A program made the position numbers and the translations under genes. Below the pieces are notes generated by a model. That model did not search any database and was not told the origin of the DNA. It saw nothing but the letters and a program-made list of their open reading frames with translations. Source: Clostridia bacterium (GTDB lineage: Bacteria; Bacillota; Clostridia; TANB77; CAG-508). Taken from it: 20,740 bases of DNA. The stretch lies in the NCBI GenBank assembly GCA_900752335.1, contig CAADUZ010000012.1:1-20740 (forward strand). Reading direction: 5' to 3'. The first letter of the stretch is position 1; each line of letters starts with the position of its first letter. Positions 1 through 6,599 of this stretch are shown here, piece by piece.

Positions 1-426
1 ACAACAAATGTAAGTGGAAGTAAGACCTGGGTAGATTATGAGAATAAATGGAATATGAGACCAGCTTCTATTAACGTAAATCTATTAGCAAATGGCAATA
101 AAATAGACACACAAAAAGTAGATAGTAGTAATGGTTGGAAATATGAATTTAGTAATTTACCAAAGTATAACTCTGATGGAGAAGAAATAGTATATACAAT
201 AACAGAGGATGAAGTAAAAGGATATACAACAAGTATAGAAGGATACAATTTAGTAAATAAGGTTATAGAACCTGAAATATCAAATAAAAAGCCAATTAAA
301 AAAGAAAATGGTAAAGACATTACACCAAAAACTGGAGTAAACAATAGAGTTGATATACCTATGGTTACGCTTATTGTATCAGTTATTGGACTTGTCATTA
401 TAAAGAGAAGAATAGATAAAGAATAA
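1..426 (+). CDS. Sortase-anchored Cna-B-type surface protein, C-terminal part
   Basis: The reading frame is open from the first base, so the gene begins outside the window and only the last 141 codons are visible. The visible part starts with a Cna-B-like beta-sandwich: a GSKTW opening, a central Tyr-Glu-Phe strand and a VYTITED strand near the end, closing at about residue 90. A Lys-rich linker follows, then a sorting signal with TPKTG (about residues 112-116), a hydrophobic stretch and the charged tail KRRIDKE. Such proteins are exported, cut by sortase between Thr and Gly and linked to peptidoglycan. The motif has Thr in place of the Leu of LPXTG, which recalls the S/PPXTG signals of some clostridia. 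A stem-loop terminator follows the stop. The ligand and full domain count cannot be judged from this fragment. Confidence 0.85.
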   Translation, partial: TTNVSGSKTWVDYENKWNMRPASINVNLLANGNKIDTQKVDSSNGWKYEFSNLPKYNSDGEEIVYTITEDEVKGYTTSIEGYNLVNKVIEPEISNKKPIKKENGKDITPKTGVNNRVDIPMVTLIVSVIGLVIIKRRIDKE

Positions 427-435
427 TTAAAAAAT

Positions 436-470
436 AAAAGGTACTTTTTTAGAAGTGCCTTTTATTTGTT
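436..470. terminator. Bidirectional rho-independent terminator
   Basis: An 11-bp stem (436-446 with 453-463, one G-T wobble) encloses a 6-base loop. T-rich sequence follows on both strands. It lies between two convergent genes, the surface protein on + and the small helical protein on -, and should end both transcripts. Confidence 0.8.
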
Positions 471-472
471 CT

Positions 473-901
473 TTATAAATATTTTTTTAATTTTTCAATA
501 GTATTTTCTTGAAATTGTATAAAATCATCCAGGATTTTTTGAACCCTCTCGTTTGCATCAGGATTTTGATTTTTTAGTTTAACTCCTTCAATAATTCCCA
601 TATTAGTACCCTTAATTAGCATTTCAGATATATGAGAATTACTTTTATCATTTAAAGTACTTACTTGAATATCCATGTAACCCATAACTTTTTGCATAGG
701 AGGAAGTTCAGAAGGTAAATCATTAAAAGTTTGAAGTTCAGTATTTACTCTATTTAAAATATCGTTATATTGGTTATATTGATATATTAAATCATCTTTA
801 AAATTATTATCACCAACCTTTTCAGAAATCGTTGAAATAGAGTCCATACCCATTTTTAATCCTTTATTAACAGTATTTAAAATATATTGTTCATTTCCCA
901 T
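473..901 (-). CDS. Small all-helical protein of unknown function, ferritin-like in appearance
   Basis: 142 residues, strongly amphipathic, with no signal peptide or membrane segment. The sequence reads as about four helices broken near a Pro-rich turn (SELPPMQ, around residues 63-69), which suggests a ferritin-like helical bundle. It has the look of a conserved clostridial hypothetical protein (my impression, not a database match). I see no clear metal-binding Glu/His set. The ATG at 901 is preferred over an in-frame TTG at 916, because GGAGG then lies 8 bases upstream and the TTG would overlap that ribosome binding site. It is divergent from the spoIIA operon and shares its terminator with the surface protein. 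A weak sigma-G-like promoter upstream hints at a spore role; that is inference only. Confidence 0.7.
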   Translation of the reverse strand: MGNEQYILNTVNKGLKMGMDSISTISEKVGDNNFKDDLIYQYNQYNDILNRVNTELQTFNDLPSELPPMQKVMGYMDIQVSTLNDKSNSHISEMLIKGTNMGIIEGVKLKNQNPDANERVQKILDDFIQFQENTIEKLKKYL

Positions 902-941
902 AATATAAACCTCCAAATAAATTTCATTTAAAACTAATATT

Positions 942-970
942 TATTATCTCTAAAAAAATTTTTTATATTC
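942..970 (-). promoter_or_regulatory. Possible sigma-G-like promoter for the small helical protein
   Basis: Read on the minus strand, GAATA (970-966) fits the sigma-G -35 consensus, and GATAATA (948-942) fits the -10 CATNHTA except for the first base. The spacer is 17 bases. The region is very AT-rich, so a chance match is quite possible, and no good sigma-A promoter competes with it. Confidence 0.25.
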
Positions 971-981
971 ATTGAAAATTT

Positions 982-1044
982 TGTGGAAAAAATGAAGTAG
1001 TCCCTTTTGTCCACAATTTGTCGAAAACTTCCTATATTTCAACA
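982..1044 (+). promoter_or_regulatory. Cluster of Spo0A boxes upstream of the spoIIA operon
   Basis: TGTCGAA at 1019-1025 is an exact Spo0A box. One-mismatch copies lie at 982-988 (TGTGGAA) and on the minus strand at 1038-1044 (TGTTGAA). They sit 20-80 bases before the -35 of the spoIIA promoter, where phosphorylated Spo0A activates this operon in Bacillus. TTGTGGA (981-987) and TCCACAA (1010-1016) also form an inverted repeat around the first box. Confidence 0.6.
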
Positions 1045-1064
1045 AAACTTCTCATATTTTGCTA

Positions 1065-1093
1065 TTGGAAAAAAATGTAAAAAATAATATAAT
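1065..1093 (+). promoter_or_regulatory. Sigma-A-type promoter of the spoIIA operon
   Basis: TTGGAA (1065-1070), a 17-base spacer and a perfect TATAAT (1088-1093) lie 26 bases before the spoIIAA start. In B. subtilis this operon uses sigma-H. I find no sigma-H pair with proper spacing here, though ATTGGAAAA overlapping the -35 partly resembles its -35 element. Confidence 0.6.
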
Positions 1094-1118
1094 ATGAAAA
1101 AGCTAAGGAGGGATAGAG

Positions 1119-1439
1119 GTGGATATAAATTATTCAAAAAAGGACAAGCTTTTAACGGTGGAAATTACAGAAGAAATAGACCACCATATAGTAGAAAAAA
1201 TAAGGAGGAAGGTTGACGATGAAATTACAAGATATATGCCTAGAAAAACTGTATTTGATTTTGATAGGGTTTCTTTTATGGACAGTGCGGGAATAGGGAT
1301 GATTATAGGGAGATATAAAATGATGAAGCTTATAGGTGGAGAAACGGAAATTGTTAATATAAGCCCGAATGTTAAGAGAATACTAGAAATGAGCGGAATA
1401 AATAAGATTATTTCTATGAAAGAGAAAAAGGCATCATAG
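1119..1439 (+). CDS. spoIIAA: Anti-sigma F factor antagonist SpoIIAA
   Basis: A single STAS domain of 106 residues, slightly shorter than the B. subtilis protein. Unphosphorylated SpoIIAA binds SpoIIAB in the forespore and frees sigma-F; SpoIIAB inactivates it by phosphorylating a serine, and SpoIIE reverses this. That serine is Ser56 in FMDSAGIG. The next residue is Ala where B. subtilis has a second Ser, which should not matter because the first Ser is the modified one. EIDHHIVEKI near residue 20 and NISPNVKRILEMSG near the C terminus are also typical. The start is GTG, with AAGGAGGG 6 bases upstream. It is the first gene of the spoIIAA-spoIIAB-sigF operon, behind Spo0A boxes. Confidence 0.95.
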   Translation: MDINYSKKDKLLTVEITEEIDHHIVEKIRRKVDDEITRYMPRKTVFDFDRVSFMDSAGIGMIIGRYKMMKLIGGETEIVNISPNVKRILEMSGINKIISMKEKKAS

Positions 1440-1482
1440 GACAAGCTTTAAAAATAATTAAAAAAGAGAGGATAAATAGAAA

Positions 1483-1956
1483 ATGTATGATAATGAAATG
1501 AAATTGGAATTTTTGAGTAAATCTAATAACGAAGCATTTGCAAGAATTACGGTTGCGGCGTTTGTGTCTAGTTTGGACCCAACTATAGAAGAACTTGCAG
1601 ATATAAAAACAGCTGTATCAGAAGCTGTTACAAATTGCATAATACATGGTTATGAGGATGCCGAAGGAATAGTAAAAATTAAAGCAAGGATAATTAAAAA
1701 TACTGTAGAGATAGAAATATCTGACACAGGAAAAGGAATAGAAAATGTGGAGCTTGCGAGAAAGCCTTTGTACACAACAAAAGCAAATTTGGAAAGGTCG
1801 GGCATGGGCTTTACAATAATGGAGAGTTTTATGGACGAGGTTGAAATAGATTCGGTGCTTGGGCTTGGTACTAAAGTAATTATGAGAAAGAAAATAAAGA
1901 AGCATTTAGTGGATATAGATGAAGAAGAATTTGCAAGTTTAGGAGGGACATGCTAG
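1483..1956 (+). CDS. spoIIAB: Anti-sigma F factor / serine kinase SpoIIAB
   Basis: A 157-residue GHKL-fold protein that binds and silences sigma-F and phosphorylates SpoIIAA with ATP. All ATP-site boxes are visible: the N box with Glu47 and Asn51 (SEAVTNCIIHGY), the G1 box DTGKGI (81-86) and the G2 box RSGMGFT (105-111). The N terminus (DNEMKLEFLSKSNNEAFAR) aligns with the family from residue 1, which supports the ATG at 1483 even though its Shine-Dalgarno (AGAGG) is weak and about 11 bases away. The acidic tail VDIDEEEFASLGGTC is longer than in Bacillus. Its stop codon is directly followed by the sigF start, so the two are probably translationally coupled, as expected for partners needed in fixed ratio. 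Confidence 0.95.
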   Translation: MYDNEMKLEFLSKSNNEAFARITVAAFVSSLDPTIEELADIKTAVSEAVTNCIIHGYEDAEGIVKIKARIIKNTVEIEISDTGKGIENVELARKPLYTTKANLERSGMGFTIMESFMDEVEIDSVLGLGTKVIMRKKIKKHLVDIDEEEFASLGGTC

Positions 1957-2706
1957 GTGCTAGAGGTAAATCTATATGAAAATCAAGTATCAGATATTGT
2001 AGAGGCACAAAATGGGGATAAAGCTGCTATGGAAAAGCTAATAAATGTAAACAATGGGCTAATTTGGAGCATAGTAAAAAGATTTAAAGATAGAGGTTAT
2101 GAAACAGAAGATTTATACCAAATTGCAGTAATAGGGTTTATAAAATCAATAAAAAAATTTGATACTAGTTTTGAAGTAAAGCTTTCAACATATGCAGTAC
2201 CATATATATTGGGAGAGCTTAAGAGATATACGCAAACAGAAGGACCAATAAAAATAAGCAGGACGATTAAAGAATTGCAGTATAAAATATCCGAGATAGA
2301 AAAGGAATATTTAAAAAGAGGTAAGGAGATTAGTATAGAGGAACTTGTAAAAGAAACTGGGGTATCAAAAGAAGAAATTATAATTGCGATAGAAAGCAAG
2401 GCTACGGTTAATTCCATATATGAATCGGAAACAAAGGACGACGATGGTGTAAACTTAATAGAAAAAATAAGTGATGGAAAGGATGAAGAAATGCTTATCA
2501 CAAATAAAATAGTTGTATCCGAATTGATAGATGGACTAGATGAAAAAGATAAACAAATAATTCTATTAAGATATTTTAGAGGAAAAACGCAAACAGAAGT
2601 GGGAAAAATTATGGGAATAAATCAAGTGCAAATATCTAGGATAGAAAGAAAAGTTTTAGACTTAATGAAAAGAAAGCTCAACGATAAGACAGAAGTTATT
2701 GCTTAA
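1957..2706 (+). CDS. sigF: RNA polymerase sporulation sigma factor F
   Basis: 249 residues, the usual length for the first forespore sigma factor. Region 2 (about residues 28-90) has DLYQIAVIGFIKSIKKFD and FEVKLSTYAVPYILGELKRY. Region 3 holds the helix-turn-helix ISIEELVKETGVSKEEI. Region 4 (about 195-240) has LDEKDKQIILLRYF and a helix-turn-helix with GKIMGINQVQISRIERKVL. The start is GTG with no gap after the spoIIAB stop; AGGAGGG lies 9 bases upstream inside spoIIAB. Sigma-F is held inactive by SpoIIAB until the asymmetric septum forms and then transcribes early forespore genes. One likely target, spoIIQ, lies 1.1 kb downstream behind a matching promoter. The operon runs into spoIID with no terminator. 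Confidence 0.95.
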   Translation: MLEVNLYENQVSDIVEAQNGDKAAMEKLINVNNGLIWSIVKRFKDRGYETEDLYQIAVIGFIKSIKKFDTSFEVKLSTYAVPYILGELKRYTQTEGPIKISRTIKELQYKISEIEKEYLKRGKEISIEELVKETGVSKEEIIIAIESKATVNSIYESETKDDDGVNLIEKISDGKDEEMLITNKIVVSELIDGLDEKDKQIILLRYFRGKTQTEVGKIMGINQVQISRIERKVLDLMKRKLNDKTEVIA

Positions 2707-2732
2707 ATTTGATTCAAGATGAGGAAAAGAAA

Positions 2733-3728
2733 ATGAGAAAAATTTTAATATATTTTGTTCTTTTAATATTTATATGTTTTGCAATTCCAATAATATTTAC
2801 GTCAAATTTTTCTAAAAAAGTATCAAGCGATAAAGTGGTAGAAAATATAGTAGAAAACAATATCGAGTATAATTATGAAAAATATGGAACAGTAAAGCTA
2901 TTACATAAGGATACTGGAAAAATAGAAGAAATTGATATAGACGAGTACTTGTATGGGGTAGTATCGGCAGAAATGCCAGCATCTTTTGAAGAAGAAGCAT
3001 TAAAAGCACAGGCTGTTGTAGCTAGAACATACACAATATACAAAATTATAAACAATGAAGATAAACACGGAGAGGCAAATATATGTGACGATTCAACATG
3101 TTGCCAAGCTTGGATATCGGAAGAGAACAGAAAAGAAAAATGGAATGAGGAAGAAAGAGAATCATACTGGGAAAAAATAGTGAGTGCAGTTAACAGCACA
3201 AAGGGAGAAATAATAACATATGAAGGGAAGCCAATAAATGCGTTTTTCCATTCAAATAGTGGAGGAGCGACAGAAGCGCCAGTAGACGTATGGGGAGGAA
3301 GCGGATACCCATATTTACAGTCTGTAACAACTGCTGGAGAAGACGCATATAGCCAATATAGCTCAAAAGTAGAAATATCAAAAGACGAATTTGTAGAAAA
3401 AATAAAAAAAGAACATAGCGATTTTAAAATAGACTTTAACGAAAAGGATTGCATAAAAATAGAGGAATATACTGATGGAAATAGAGTAAAAAAAATAAAA
3501 ATTGGTAATTTAGAATTATCTGGCGTTGAAGTGAGAAACATATTGGGTTTAAGGTCAGCAAACTTTAAAGTAACAATGGAAAAAGAAAAAATAAAATTCG
3601 AAGTTACTGGATATGGACATGGGGTTGGAATGAGCCAAACCGGTGCAGACAGCCTAGCTAAAGAAGGCAAAACATACGAGGAAATAATCCATCATTATTA
3701 CACAGACGTAGAAATTGAAAATATATAA
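2733..3728 (+). CDS. spoIID: Stage II sporulation protein D, peptidoglycan lytic transglycosylase
   Basis: 331 residues. An N-terminal membrane anchor (about 4-24) precedes an extracytoplasmic SpoIID domain. SpoIID works in the DMP complex (SpoIID-SpoIIM-SpoIIP), which thins septal peptidoglycan so that the mother-cell membrane can engulf the forespore; SpoIID cuts the glycan strands. The catalytic Glu is Glu80 in VSAEMP. ALKAQAVVARTY, the Cys-rich CDDSTCCQAW, FFHSNSGGATE and GYGHGVGMSQTGA are family hallmarks. ATG 2733 is chosen over TTG 2709: GAGG lies 8 bases upstream and the membrane segment follows at once. In Bacillus spoIID is a separate sigma-E gene. Here it begins 26 bases after sigF with no clear promoter between, so it may be transcribed from the spoIIA promoter. 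Confidence 0.93.
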   Translation: MRKILIYFVLLIFICFAIPIIFTSNFSKKVSSDKVVENIVENNIEYNYEKYGTVKLLHKDTGKIEEIDIDEYLYGVVSAEMPASFEEEALKAQAVVARTYTIYKIINNEDKHGEANICDDSTCCQAWISEENRKEKWNEEERESYWEKIVSAVNSTKGEIITYEGKPINAFFHSNSGGATEAPVDVWGGSGYPYLQSVTTAGEDAYSQYSSKVEISKDEFVEKIKKEHSDFKIDFNEKDCIKIEEYTDGNRVKKIKIGNLELSGVEVRNILGLRSANFKVTMEKEKIKFEVTGYGHGVGMSQTGADSLAKEGKTYEEIIHHYYTDVEIENI

Positions 3729-3745
3729 AATAAAAACAAAAAATT

Positions 3746-3774
3746 GTATAAAACTCTCAAAAATGTAAATACTT
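3746..3774 (+). promoter_or_regulatory. Sigma-F-like promoter of spoIIQ
   Basis: GTATA (3746-3750) fits the sigma-F -35 consensus GYWTA exactly. GTAAATACTT (3765-3774) fits the -10 consensus GGNRANAMTW at every position but the second. The spacer is 14 bases, near the usual value. It lies 32 bases before the spoIIQ start, in the only sizeable gap between spoIID and spoIIQ; spoIIQ is a classic sigma-F gene in Bacillus. Confidence 0.55.
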
Positions 3775-3806
3775 ATGATAATTAAGTAATTTTGAAGGAG
3801 GATTTT

Positions 3807-4652
3807 ATGAGAAGAGAAAGACGAGGTTTTAACAAAAATAATATGGATATTAAAAGAATACTATATACGGCTGGAGGAGTGCTATCAATATCACTAATTA
3901 CATTTATAGCAATGTTTTTACTAAATAGTGGTAATGATAATAGTAAAACAAGAATGGCCGAATTTAATACAGAAATAATGAGCCAAAACAGCAGCTTTGG
4001 TTCAAGCAGCACAGAAGAAGCAAGCGAAACAAGCTCTCAAACGGGTAAAACAGTAAATGAAATGGCAAATGAGGAAACAAATCAAGAAGAAAATAATAAT
4101 ACAAATAATACAGTAGAAGAAAAAACAAATAATGAAGAAGAAGAAACTAAAAAATATGCAGTAAACACCAGCAGTAGCACAGACAAAAAAGTAGAAGAAA
4201 GCAAAGAGGAAGAAAAAGAAGAAACTGAAAAAGCTGTAAAAGACCCAGAATTTACAAAACCAGTAGAAGGACAAATAATACGAGAATATGCAAAAGACAA
4301 TTTAGTATACTCGGCAACACTTGACGAATGGATAACACATGCTGGAATAGACATTGCAGCTGCAAAAACAACGGTAGTAAAAGCATCAGCAGACGGAACA
4401 GTAAAATCAATAAAAAACGACCCAAGATATGGACTAACAGTAGTAATAGAACATGTAAACGGCTTCACTAGTGTATACTCAAACCTACTAACAGCAGAAT
4501 TTGTAAAAGAAGGCGAAAAAGTAGAGCAAGGACAAACAATAGCAACAGTAGGAAACACAGCAACATTTGAAATCGCAGACGAACCACATTTGCACTTCGA
4601 AATACTAAAAAACAATGAACCCCTAGACCCAGAACTCTATATGGGAAATTAG
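3807..4652 (+). CDS. spoIIQ: Stage II sporulation protein Q, M23-family peptidase-like
   Basis: 281 residues: a cytoplasmic Arg-rich N terminus, one membrane segment (about 19-41), a long low-complexity Ser/Thr/Glu/Asn linker to about residue 150, then a LytM/M23 domain. SpoIIQ sits in the forespore membrane and pairs with SpoIIIAH across the septum to hold engulfment and build the feeding channel. The zinc ligands are intact: His178 and Asp182 in HAGID, and His261 and His263 in HLHFE. B. subtilis SpoIIQ has lost one ligand, so this copy may still bind metal. Asn226 (VYSNL) takes the place of a His common in active LytM enzymes. The start ATG has AAGGAGG 5 bases upstream; the in-frame TTG at 3792 would lie before that site. 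The last codons and stop fall inside a REP-like repeat. Confidence 0.9.
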   Translation: MRRERRGFNKNNMDIKRILYTAGGVLSISLITFIAMFLLNSGNDNSKTRMAEFNTEIMSQNSSFGSSSTEEASETSSQTGKTVNEMANEETNQEENNNTNNTVEEKTNNEEEETKKYAVNTSSSTDKKVEESKEEEKEETEKAVKDPEFTKPVEGQIIREYAKDNLVYSATLDEWITHAGIDIAAAKTTVVKASADGTVKSIKNDPRYGLTVVIEHVNGFTSVYSNLLTAEFVKEGEKVEQGQTIATVGNTATFEIADEPHLHFEILKNNEPLDPELYMGN

Positions 4653-4730
4653 GGACAGGTCTCATTTTCCCATTTTGTCACTTTGGTGACTGTCACCGGA
4701 CTGCCACTTATGTCACCTTTGGGGACAGGT
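4643..4730 (+). repeat. REP-like palindromic repeat at the end of spoIIQ
   Basis: The first 33 bases (4643-4675) match the 33-base arm at 6478-6510 with one difference (A for G at 4651), in the same orientation. That one base forms the TAG stop of spoIIQ, so the repeat supplies the last two codons and the stop. The rest holds the 13-base palindrome GGTGACTGTCACC (4685-4697), a GTCAC/GTGAC hairpin and a second GGGGACAGGT (4721-4730). Short palindromes with this GGGGACAGGT core resemble REP elements moved by RAYT (Y1) transposases. No transposase gene is present here. Confidence 0.75.
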
Positions 4731-4751
4731 TAAAAAGTAAAATTTTATATT

Positions 4752-4808
4752 GCAAAAAACTCTTTAATAATATATACTTGAATTACATTATTGAAGAGTT
4801 TTTTTGCT
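4752..4808 (+). terminator. Rho-independent terminator after spoIIQ
   Basis: A long stem pairs 4752-4771 with 4787-4807 (one wobble, one bulged A), and the 3' arm ends in seven T. It should end the spoIIA-spoIID-spoIIQ transcripts before the phase-variable gene. The A-run on the 5' arm means it could also act in reverse. Confidence 0.8.
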
Positions 4809-4898
4809 GTTAAATTTTGGACTAATAATAAAATTTAAAATTGGCGATATATGAGGATTATACAAAAAAATAAATGAAAAAGGGGAATATAATATTAT

Positions 4899-6478
4899 AT
4901 GGATAAGGATATGAAAAAACATGAAAGCCTTGAGGCTGTAACACACACACACACACACACACACACGGGTATTTAAAGAAATATTATCAAAAAGTTGAAA
5001 GTATATTTCAAAATAGAAAAAAAGAAATTGTTACTTATAGTATTATTCTAATTATCTGCATAATGGTTTGTGCTCCACTATTGCAGATGCATATATCTTC
5101 AGATACATATAACTTTATGGATTTAGGCTATTTTACCTATCCTATAGAATACTTTATGAAGGATGCAAGATTAATCTCAACTTTTGTTACATATTTAGCG
5201 GGAATACTAAAATTGCCATATAATGTTTTCATTATAATAATGCAGATTTTAGCAATAATAATATCAGCATTTTCGATATATTGTGTGTACGATACTGTAA
5301 GCAAAAAAACAAAAATCCAAGGAAATTTGCCAAAAGTACTAATTATAATGGCAAGTTTTATATTAATATTTAACTGTATGTCTTTAGAATATCTGCTATA
5401 TGCAGAATGCAGTATTATGTGCTTAAGCCTATTATTAAGCATATTAGCGGCAAAAGTGTTTACAGATGAAAAAACTAATAAGAGAAGCATAAAAGCTATG
5501 TTAATTATGATATTAGCAAGTTTTTGCTATCAAGGTGCAATTAATATATTCTTACCACTTGTAATGCTATTTTTATTTATAGATGCAAACAGAAAGCCGG
5601 AAAAAGAGCTAATAAAAAAGATATTACTAGCATTTGGAATACTAGCAAGTGTATATTTAATAAACATTGCGGCAATTTATGCAATTAACTTGGCACTAGG
5701 GGCAAGCCAACAAAGGATAAGTGGAGGGATACTGGACAATTTAAGGTATTTTAAGTATATAATGATAGATATAGTAATGAACACACTAGTGCATAATTAC
5801 AATCTATGGCCAATGGGCGTAACAATAATATCTGTAGTTGGTATTTTAATAATATTACTATTTCAAAAGAAGAAGATTAGAAATATAGTTCAATACTTAA
5901 TTTTAGTTATAGTATCATTTGGAATTTGCGTAGTATCAGTGCTTTTTATGGAAAGCCCATCTTTGGAACCACGAATGGCGATGGCAATAGGTGGAATTGT
6001 GGGAATGAGCTTAATATATGCAATTTCAATAAATCAAAACAAAATAGCAAAAAAAATTATTGCGCTGATAACAATTTTATTCTTTGTATACAATTTGGTA
6101 AATACGATACAAATATATACGGCACATATTGCAACTAACAAAATTGATGCTAATATGGGAATAGCAATAAAATATAAAATTGAGGAATATGAAAAAGACA
6201 CAGGTAACAAAGTAACAAAAGTAGGATATAAACGAGATGCAAACCATAGAGATTATCACTATGGATGGGATAAAAAATATTCTTCATTTGGACAAAGAGC
6301 ATTTGACAATTATTATTGTATAATAGAAGCTTTAAATTATTATTGTGATAGAAAATTTGAAGCAGTTAGAATGGATGAAGAAGTGTATGAAAAATACTTT
6401 GCCAGAAAAGACTGGCAGGCATATTCAGACGAGCAAATAGTGTTTGTAGAAGATACAATGTATATTTGCACATATTAG
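4899..6478 (+). CDS. Putative phase-variable GtrII-like membrane glucosyltransferase (out of frame at present)
   Basis: The long open frame runs to 6478 and encodes about 10 membrane segments plus a 120-residue C-terminal soluble part rich in Tyr and charged residues. The early SSDTYNF and KDARLISTF resemble the acidic/DGR-type loop of GtrII-like (GT-C) glucosyltransferases that decorate surface polysaccharides; I hold this family call at moderate confidence. The ATG at 4899, with AGGGGA 12 bases upstream, starts a frame that enters an (AC)13 tract and stops at 4974-4976. The long frame has no ATG before 5063, where there is no Shine-Dalgarno and the first membrane segment would be cut. With 12 or 15 AC units the ATG frame reads through a Thr-His repeat straight into the long frame, giving about 520 residues. 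The gene is flanked by REP-like repeats and follows a terminator; I see no convincing promoter. Confidence 0.6.
4941..4966 (+). repeat. (AC)13 microsatellite, likely phase-variation tract
   Basis: Thirteen perfect AC dinucleotides, 14 codons after the ATG at 4899. Dinucleotide tracts of this length change by slipped-strand mispairing during replication. The unit is not a multiple of three, so each gain or loss moves the reading frame. Of three consecutive copy numbers only one (12, 15 and so on) joins the start to the downstream frame; 13 does not. Confidence 0.85.
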
Positions 6479-6588
6479 GGAAATTGGGGACAGGTCTCAT
6501 TTTCCCATTTGCTAAAAAATGCTAGAATGTGAGAAGGTTAAAATAGAAAATGGAAAAATGGGAAAATGAGACCTGTCCCCAATTTCCC
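6478..6588 (+). repeat. Perfect 33-bp inverted repeat, REP-like, between the glucosyltransferase-like gene and addA
   Basis: The arms 6478-6510 and 6556-6588 are exact reverse complements across 33 bases, with a 45-base spacer. Each carries the GGGGACAGGT core, also found at the end of spoIIQ. The left arm shares its first G with the TAG stop of the upstream gene; the right arm ends where the addA Shine-Dalgarno begins (AAGGAGG, 6589-6595). As RNA it forms a very strong hairpin, without a T-run, that would touch the addA ribosome binding site. Confidence 0.85.
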
Positions 6589-6599
6589 AAGGAGGAAGT

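Noticed and set aside
1119..1439. SpoIIAA lacking its phosphorylation site because DSSG is DSAG
   Set aside because: The modified serine is the first of the pair (Ser58 in B. subtilis, Ser56 here), which is present.
4002..4274. Reverse-strand open frames opposite spoIIQ and other genes, including a Phe-rich one
   Set aside because: They mirror the codon bias of the real genes, lack ribosome binding sites and show low-complexity translations.
4817..4893. Promoter for the phase-variable gene (TTGGAC, TTGGCG, TATAAT fragments)
   Set aside because: No pair has acceptable spacing, and TATAAT at 4888-4893 would put the transcript start on the start codon.
5063..6478. Start of the membrane protein at ATG 5063
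   Set aside because: There is no Shine-Dalgarno before it and the open frame continues upstream through a coherent cytoplasmic and membrane segment back to the AC tract, so the start at 4899 with a variable repeat explains the locus better.
4643..6588. A complete insertion sequence
   Set aside because: No transposase lies between or near the repeats; they look like REP/MITE-type elements only.
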